From positions 620,001 through 684,000 of the forward strand of contig OZ234498.1 in NCBI GenBank assembly GCA_965153455.1: a DNA stretch of 64,000 nt. The letters run 5' to 3'. The notes under the pieces were generated by a model. The model was given only the letters and a program-made list of their open reading frames with translations, ran no database searches and had not been told where the DNA came from. Positions within the stretch are counted from its first letter, which is position 1. Every line of letters starts with the position of its first letter. Below are positions 56,061 through 64,000 of the stretch, one piece after another. This DNA comes from Sphagnum compactum (Eukaryota; Bryophyta; Sphagnopsida; Sphagnales). Made by a program: the position numbers and the translations under genes.

Positions 56061-57970
56061 TCAATCATACACTGGTGGGTGGTAGTAATCCATTTGCTCT
56101 CTCCCTGGCTTCCTGGTACTCAGAGACAGGTCATTCCCAGGAGTGCTGCCCCTGTCAGCCCTGTGACCGCGATGTCCATTTCCACTCGATCTGGCATGCA
56201 GAGGATGTCGTGCTGAAGACAGGTCACCTGTAGCTCTATCTTGGAAATTGGATGTGGGTGGGTAGTGGGAACTCGCAGCTGACATGTCATTCTCACTCAG
56301 TCGTGTGTAGACTGCATCAACTTTCTCAGTTATCTCTTTGCCCACACCTTCTTTCGATAATATCAGCTCCCAGGCTGCCTTGGATGCTCGCTCTAATACT
56401 GGACCTCTGCAAATTACATCCCAGATAAGCCCAAACTACCAGAAACACAAACTTTACATACAGTCCCTCTGCCAACAATTGTGTGCCACCTTTCTGAGAC
56501 TCACCTTTAAGTTAGCACAACAGGCTCAAAGTGGGGTTGTGCATTTGCAGCCATGTACACCTCAATGCACATTGACTATAGCCAGGCCTCAAATGGGGGG
56601 TATATTGTTCATATCTATTATTCCTCTAGAGCTTGTCTGCTGGCAAGAAATTTCCAAAACATAGGAACATCTGTGATATCTGCAACAGTCTCAAAACGAG
56701 TACAATGGAGCTACAGCTTTTGTAGTATAACCGCAGAATGAACAGAGAAATGTGAATCACATTTGCAGCTTTGATTCACAAGAGCACAAGATCTATAGGC
56801 AAGTTGACGCAGAGAATTGGACAATTGGTGACACGAGCTATCATAGGCTAATCACTTAGTTTACAATACCATACATTTTAGATTTTGGTGGACCTGCAGC
56901 TGTGTAGGGATGCAAGATCTACCTTCAACCTGAAAAGTTGATGATAATGGATTGACTTTGGATTGCTAAAACCACAGACAAGATCACAACCAAGTGTGCA
57001 ACATATCTATGAGGTTGCAGAGAAATCTCCACAACAACACTGTGAAGGTAAGATGAAAAATGAGCATGATCATAACCTTATGAGAGTTGCTTACAAAGTG
57101 CCAGACCTTACATTCATCACAAATAACAAGAATGAGCTGTCATGACTGCCCACTGGCTGCATTGAGAGCTGGTAGATAAATACATAATGATCTGCCCAAA
57201 TTTTCCCCGAAACTATTCTACAAAATCTGCATCCTGAGTTTCTGCTGTATTTCTGGAAGCAACCAGGAGACTTGGTCATGATGTTGGCTAGCACTATAGA
57301 GACATAGCTAATCGGTATCTAATTGACAGTATGTGAAACAAGCAACTTGTAACATTTGCTAAACAGGTAGGATCTGGGACACAAGGATGCTTCAGAGGAA
57401 ACTTACTCAAGTTCACGCCGCAATGCCTCAAAGAGTTCTCGCCGATTTTTAGACTCAGCTCCAGGAGTGTTGAGCACCTTACTCTGTTCCACTAACATTG
57501 ATGTGTACTTCCTAATCTCTTCCTATGCACAACACCCATGAGCACACCATGCACACAGCAAGATTGTAAAAACTCTCCAAGAACAACAGTAATCGAAATC
57601 AACTCTCACAGAAATTATTCCCTAATTCCTCTTATAAAGAAATTCACAGTTGCTCAAGATTGGAAAGGTCCTTGCAGCCAAAGCTCGAGGACTCAAGGAA
57701 ATCAACGGCAACTACAGAATAGAAAGACATGTAGGCAGTGAGAGGGCGTCAAGATATTGGGGGGGGTGGAAAAAGTTTGCATGTGCGAGGTACCAGGATA
57801 CGAAGCGGCAATTGAGGGCAAGATTTGCTTACATTCTGTTTCAGCTGGTTCAGTATCTTGACTCGCAGATCATCAAAGTGGCCATCGTTCATGAGACTTT
57901 TGAGCACCTGATCGGGGGTCACGGTTGGTCCCAGAGCTGTGGAACCGGCATCACCACCCGACTCCTGCAT
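56061..57970 (-). CDS. BOD1/SHG1-domain protein, three exons
   Basis: The BOD1/SHG1 domain occurs in the Shg1 subunit of COMPASS histone H3K4 methyltransferase complexes and in chromosome-biorientation proteins; the plant members are largely uncharacterised. Exons are 57970-57833, 57522-57407 and 56406-56061, with donors AAT|GTAAGC and TGA|GTAAGT and acceptors CATAG|G and TTGCAG|A, joining in phase to 199 aa. The domain is seen as TPDQVLKSLMNDGHFDDLRV, KILNQLKQN, EEIRKYTSMLVEQSKVLN, TPGAESKNRRELFEALRREL and LERASKAAWELILSKEGVGK. The C-terminal ~90 residues are hydrophilic (Ser/His/Gly/Arg-rich) and probably disordered. The frame is open upstream of the ATG only to a TGA 12 codons further, with no other ATG. 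Likely nuclear. Intron 2 contains a dispersed ~300-bp repeat. Confidence 0.85.
56990..57290 (-). repeat. Dispersed ~300-bp repeat, BOD1-like intron 2 copy
   Basis: Counterpart of the copy at 37797-38095 in the GS gene. It starts at CATATCTATGAGGTTGCAGA, followed by GAAATCTCCACAACAACACT, GATCATAACCTTATGAGAGT and GAGCTGTCATGACTGCCCAC. Orientation relative to the host gene is the same in both genes. Confidence 0.7.
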
Positions 57971-58009
57971 CTTTCTCAAATTTGCCGCAATTTTTTGCTT
58001 TCTTTGCAC

Positions 58010-58440
58010 CGTTCACCCCCTCTTGTTGATGATGGATCAGAACTCCCCTAAAAACTCCATACAAAAAGAAAACCCTAAAGAGACGTCTGAAGATTGTTTG
58101 CAGCAGAGAATCCGTCCATGGCTACCAACCAAAAGCAGATTGCAAAGCCGCAGAGATTAATTTGGAAAAGCTCCTCCGAAATCGAGAGATATAGCAAGCG
58201 TGCTCGATTGTGAGCGTGGAAAGAAGAAGAAAACATTGTGCGCTTCGGTAGTTGGGCTTCGTCTTCATCGTTGCATCACCCTACACTAATAGACAACCCT
58301 AATTCTTCTTCTTCTTCTTTGCAACTGAATTCTTCACATATTAAAGTTATCCGTAAAGTCACCTTCTCTTTCACCCCCTATCCCCTCTGGCTTCACCCCT
58401 TATCCCCTCTTTCAGTGGTATCCGCAAAGTAAGGATATTT
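58010..58440. promoter_or_regulatory. Likely promoter/leader of BOD1-like gene
   Basis: Sequence directly upstream of the minus-strand BOD1-like start codon. It contains a short TTC run (58306-58320) and is less AT-rich than the DNA beyond it. No specific promoter element can be assigned; the call rests on position only. Confidence 0.35.
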
Positions 58441-61400
58441 TATTAAATCTCAATATGAAAGGCTGAAACTCAGCATTATGCACAAGGTTCGAGAGTAATT
58501 ACAGTAGTTGTACAGGTAGGAGCAGTGAAAATATTTGTAGCATGCAGCTGTGGAGGCGCTCAGGGGAAAGGAAAGAGGGGGAATGAAACTCAGTTTACCA
58601 CCAAAATTGGTGGAAAAACTAGTTTGGGTCCCAGTTATTTTGTTTTCTAAAATTTCATTCCCAGTTACACATTTGATGCCTTATTATGCCGAAACTGGCC
58701 ATTCTCGCCCCCCTAATCGCCTGACTTTACAAATAACTTTTATTATTATCTGGGTGGCACCAGGGTTTTCTTTATCTCAATTTTGTGACATAGCCATACT
58801 AGCGATCGTCCACAAGAGGAATTAGCCAAATTTGGCTACAGGTTAGAGGGGAAAGTAGAAAAATTGAACAATCCTGCTATATTTTGGTGACATGTGGGAA
58901 CCTATTTGTCTAAATATGTGACGATTTTAGAAAAAAAATTGTCTGAAATATGTTGACTTTGGCAAAAATTTCTTCGCAAAAAATCTTTTTAGGAGTCACA
59001 ATGGATTTTACAATATGATCCTAATGAATTGAAACAATCACTCAATTAGAAATTTAAACATAATAATTAAATACATGATCATGAAATTTAAAATAAAAAT
59101 TCAAAATGAGAATTGAAACAATAGTAATTAAATATATGATCATGAAATTTAAAATAAGAATTCAAATGAAATTGAAACAATAATTTAATGAAAAATCGAA
59201 ACATCAATTCAATATGATCATGAGAAATTGAAACATAGTAATTAAATACATGATCATGAAATTTAAAATAAGAATTCAATATGATGATTGAAACAATAAT
59301 TTAATGAAATTTTGAAACATCAATTCAATATGATCATAAGAAATTGAAACAAAAAATTTGAAACAAGTCAATATGGTGATGGGGGAAAGTGAACTAACAA
59401 GGAAACATTTGGGAATGAACTTAATAAGTATCTAAAATCGTTATGCATGCACATAAGATGTTTTTTTTCTCTTTTTAACTATAACATTTGTGGGAATCAT
59501 GAGCATCACAACTAGTTTGTTTAATATTTTCATTCAAACGGAACTTAATTTTCACAAAAATTCAACTTAACTTTTTCATCAATTCATCTCACTAATAATG
59601 CAGAGCAACATGGAATCCAACAAATGTAAATTGTAATGATGATGATAATCAAAACTAGTTTAGATGAAATAGGTATAAGGTTCATTAATTTTTGTAATAG
59701 AAAAATGGATTAGTAGAAAAAAAAAGAAATCATTAGCTAGCAGACATTTGTATTAAAGCACTCAAGTGCATACTTTGTGCCAACAATTGAAGTTCGAGAG
59801 AGATTTTCTCTATTTTTAAAGCAACTCAATGTCACGAAAATAACTTGTGGCATAACACCTTCGTGCAAACAAACATGAGATCCCCAACAATTTAATTACA
59901 ATTCCAACAATATGCATGAATGAATTTGAGCTTAATTTTTTGAATATTAAAGTAGTTAGTCAAATCAAAGTACTATAAGTGAAAAGTAAAAATAGTATTC
60001 ACAAAACATAATTAGATTGATTGCACCTAATGCAACCAACGTGCATGATGCAAATGCAATTTATCAATGAGGACTACAATCTACAACCTATGGTCATAGA
60101 ATATAACCCCAAATTATTTTCGAATTTCATTAGCCTCCAAATTCATAAAAGATTGAAGGAAATAAAGGAAGTTTGATGAAGGGGCCTAGCACTAAAACTT
60201 CCATTAGAAACCCCTATGCAATCACTAACTAATCATTGAAGCCTCCTTGAGCTTTCTCTCCATCAAACTCCAAATCTATCAAAATGTCAGATGCATCAAT
60301 AGACATCTTCAACTCTAGCAACCAACAAAATAATGTTGAATTTTGTGGCACATATAGATCTATATGTTCTTCCTCACACCCTCCTCCTCCACACATCTCT
60401 TGACATAATGAAGATTGGAGATAGAGGTAGAGACAAAGTTGTGGATGCTTTGTAGGATAGCTAGTTCCTTCCACCCATGAGTACATTGTCTTCTCTTTTT
60501 TATTGCTAGAGAGAAAGTTATGGATATTTGGCACCTAATGGTTGGTTCCTCACACCCTCTTGCTACATATCTATTGACATAGTGAAGGTTGACATTCAAT
60601 TGAAATAACTTGGGACACGAACTAGGGACGAATAGATGTTTTGCAAGATGGCTATGTTCCTTCCATATAGAAAGGCTGATTTTTCTTTTTCATTCCATTG
60701 AAAACTTGGACACATGCGAAAAAAAAAAACCAACACCAGCTTACATTATATAGTATTTTTTTAGTTGGAGAAACCATGAAATTGTCGTCTAGAAGCCTTT
60801 GTTTATGAAGGATCTAGAAAGAAGAGATATTTTCTTCTTTTTGGCAGCCTTAAAATTGAAGTGCAACATTAAAATTTCAACATGGAGTTCTAAAGGAAAT
60901 CAAAATCAATTCAAACTGTTGAACCAACATGAAACCGAGGACAACAATGAACATGGCAGTGAAAGAAAGAAAGCGAAGAACTTGTGAAGAATGTGGCATG
61001 AATCCTTTGATAATTATGGTTGTCAACTTGACAATTATATGAAATAGTCAAAAAATTTATGAAAACATTCCATAATTACCTACCTAACTCATTTCTTTCA
61101 ACAACCCATTGACATAAATATGAAAATGAAAAATTAACATTTTCCATTTCATAATTGAATTCAACCAAATTATCAAAAAATTCAATTCAAGTTGATTTGA
61201 ATTGAATTGAACTAATTTGAATTGAATTGAATTCACTTTATATTTGAATTCAACCAAATTCACTTCAAATTTCAATGAGAATATTAACCTTGTTAAATGT
61301 AGAGAAAGAAATATTGTGTTCAATACAATTTAATTCAATGGAATTTCTATTTCATTCAAAGTATTTGAATTCAATTTAAGAATTTTAATCTAAGTCAATT

Positions 61401-64000
61401 GAATTGCATTCGATTCAAGTTGCATTATGCATTTATTCATTCAATATTTTCATTCAAATGGAATTTAATTCTCACAAAATCAACTTATTTTTTCATCATT
61501 TCATTGTCGTTAATAGTGTGAAAAAGCACAAAACCTAAGTTGATTATCAAAACCATAATATGTGTTTAATTATTCATATTGGGGTAGATTGTAAATTGTC
61601 ATTCATGACATGTATTAAATTGCGTGTTTGGTTATTTATGATTTTTTTGACGATTCGTGCTAGTAAAACATTACATCTATCAAATTAACAAAAATAGAGA
61701 TAAAAGAACAATGAATGATAATGGCTATAACATTGTGCTCCATTATTGATTGTGAACTTTTAAAGCTTTTGTGAATTTATAAAGGGGTTTGCTTTGGGCA
61801 TGTGACGTTTAAAGCTATTAATGTTATGTTATGAATGACAACAAGGTTCCTATAGGTTTGATTTAGGTAAGTGTGAAGGATATTCAAAATTGATTTACAA
61901 AAGATAATTACATGACGAAAATTCCACTTTAAAGTTTTTTGTGAAAATGATTTTTTGGAAGTAGAAAGTGGTGGCATCTTGGAAATTATAATGGAACATT
62001 TTTGAAGAAGGGAAAGCATGGGAGCATGATGGAAAGGCAGTCAAGTTTCTTGAGGTGGGGGTTTCCTTCATTGCAATGAAGATAGATTAAAGTAGAAAAC
62101 ATGAAAAAATGGTAGAGATGAAAGAATAGGAATGTAAAAATTAATTTGTGAAAATTAATTTGAGCAAGAAGGAAAGTAGGAAGAAAAAATTGCACCATAT
62201 GTAGATTTCTAACAAATATTATAATTACAAAGCCATGCAACTACCGGTTATTTCATTCACTTCAAATAACCCCATAGTAGCATGCCTAAGGATCCAAATT
62301 GCATCTATATAATTTATGAGTAAAGAAAATGTGTCCACACCACCTTTGGACATAAAAAAAAATTAACTTGCATAAATAATAGTTGTAGATGCAAGATTTG
62401 ATAGCACATGCAAGTTCATGGTCTTCAAATGGCCGTTGAAAGAAACACATGTTCCATATAAATGAATGGAAAGAAAACATTATGAGGTTGAAGAAAAACA
62501 TCATTTTAACGATCGATCCATGCAACTAAACTTTAATCACAAACAACATATATATGATTAAAATCTAACTAGTTACATGTGACCATAGTCACAAACATGG
62601 ATTTTGAATGACAAAAAAAATGAACAAAATATAGTTTCATTCTTTGATTGATTGGAAAGGTATTGTCATTTGTGATTACCATCCAACTTATTTTGGTGAA
62701 CAACAAAAATGAATGATTTGTTATCATAGGTCAACAATTTTTGATATTTTCAATTTTTTTATGAAATCATGAAATGTAAATAATCCATTCTATATGGACT
62801 TAGTTCATGACACATGGGATAATAAAAATTCACCACTTGGCATATTAGTTGAATTTTGTAAAATTAATTAAAAATACAAAACTAAATTCGCATCATCCAT
62901 TCTAAATGGTTTTAGATCAGGACATGTGGGATAATTAAAAAAATTGTCACATGGAATATTAAATTTAATTTTCACCAAAATATATATTTTAAATAAATAT
63001 TTAATTAAATAAATAGGCTAAGTAGGTAGTTGGTAGATTTTTTTTTGTTTAGCTTTTAAAGTTAACCACTTTGATTGAATCATCCCAACTGACAAATTTT
63101 TTTTGTTTTTTTACTATTTCTAGTGCACACATACTTACATAATTTACAACATTGAAAGGAAGACCAAAAATATGGGATATATTTTATAATCATAACCTAT
63201 TCACAAATGAATCAATCAAATTGACCCAAAATCAAATAAAATCTTAATTACATGCCTATTCACTTACCTAGGTAGGTATGTACCTACTTATTTAGTTATG
63301 TAACTAGCATAGGTACACACCTTTTTATTTAACCTACCTACCTACCTATCTTAAATATAATTTTAATACACACATGTATATTTCTAGTGGTATGAATAAT
63401 TTTGATTATTATTGCAACTAATGGGACATATATAAAGGCCTATTTGTGGATGAAAATAGTCTTAAAAATCATGAACCCATAAGATCAAAAACCAATAATC
63501 ATAATGTAATCATAACATAGTTAGAAAAATGACCAAAAATTTTCAAATTCAAATAAATAGTTGTAAAAATGACCAAAGTTAGTTATAAATGACATTTAGT
63601 TACATGTAATTACAAATATAATAGTTACATTTTGATAGATTTCTTTTAATGGGTATAGTCACATTAAAAAATGATGCCATGTGGCACTCTGAAAATTTAA
63701 ATTGCATTTTGAACCTTCAAGCCTACCTCCATTTACAAGAGGCACAAATGTAACCAATGGTTAGTTTTTCATGTTTTTATTGCAATGTTGCAAGTTTTTA
63801 TTATGTTTACATGACAATGTTTTTTGGAAACATGTGGAACAATTAAAATTTTAAAATAAAAATAAAAAATCAATTTAACATTTTAAAACCATTACAACCA
63901 ATGCACATAATTTTAAAATTAGAATTTTTTTTTAATGATTTGAAATGCATTTAAAATGACATAATCCATGTTTTTGCATATTAATATAGTGTCACATTCT
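58441..64000. other. AT-rich gene-free region
   Basis: No gene recognised. It contains a copy of the AGCCAAATTTGGCTAC dispersed repeat near 58825, tandem AT-rich repeats at 59030-59360, (AATTGAATTC)-like simple repeats at about 61160-61400 and GTAGGTAG/CTACCTAC-rich words near 63270-63350. Open frames are short and AT-biased. Confidence 0.5.
59030..59360. repeat. AT-rich tandem repeat array
   Basis: The words AATTAAATACATGATCATG, AAATTTAAAATAAGAATTCA and TTGAAACAATAATTTAATGA recur three to four times with a period of about 60-120 bp. Imperfect and non-coding. Confidence 0.7.

Noticed and set aside
1-64000. CRISPR arrays, rRNA and tRNA genes, bacterial operons
   Set aside because: No regularly spaced short repeats with unique spacers, no tRNA-like sequence with a credible T-arm, and no rRNA-like block was found. 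The tandem arrays present are ordinary eukaryotic satellites.

Overview
This window looks like nuclear DNA of a land plant, most likely a non-seed plant (bryophyte, lycophyte or fern grade). The genes have many short GT-AG introns, the intergenic DNA is very AT-rich, transposon debris is abundant, and the protein families are plant-like (ER calreticulin, DeSI-like PPPDE protein, BOD1/SHG1 protein, DTW protein). I cannot name the species from sequence alone.

Layout. 1-5.07 kb is AT-rich and gene-free. 5.07-5.67 kb holds a MITE-like element with internal tandem repeats, then a 33/66-bp minisatellite. 5.98-12.71 kb is a complete 13-exon calreticulin gene (+, 410 aa). Its last exon encodes only DHDEL-stop, and the 2.67-kb intron before it carries a Penelope-like reverse transcriptase relic. 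14.25-19.94 kb is a hAT-like non-autonomous element (recognisable ends and target duplication) split by a decayed, GC-rich LINE. 24.05-26.01 kb is a two-exon gene (-) for a 606-aa multi-pass membrane protein I do not recognise. 26.97-29.19 kb is a dead PIF/Harbinger transposon with a transposase and a convergent SANT/trihelix-like ORF. 33.26-34.29 kb is a two-exon DeSI-like PPPDE gene (+). 35.95-40.99 kb is a 13-exon gene (-) for a 439-aa glutamine synthetase of the bacterial-type fold class, with two GC-AG introns and a hAT MITE in its last intron. 41.4-41.8 kb is a Harbinger-type MITE with a TAA duplication. 42.2-47.3 kb is a GC-rich repeat cluster with an inverted copy. 50.3-51.0 kb is a ~115-bp satellite. 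51.06-52.18 kb is a single-exon DTW-domain gene (-). 53.2-54.85 kb has two more tandem arrays and a possible PPR relic. 56.06-57.97 kb is a three-exon BOD1/SHG1-domain gene (-). 58.2-64 kb is AT-rich repeat DNA.

The genes do not form a pathway; they are independent housekeeping-type genes in a transposon-rich landscape. The most unusual points are the bacterial-type glutamine synthetase in a fully eukaryotic gene structure, the HDEL signal isolated behind a retroelement-filled intron, the Penelope-like element itself, the nested hAT/LINE, and a repeat family found both in introns of two genes and amplified as a satellite. Exon models were worked out by hand from splice sites, reading-frame continuity and family motifs. 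No alignment or database search was run.
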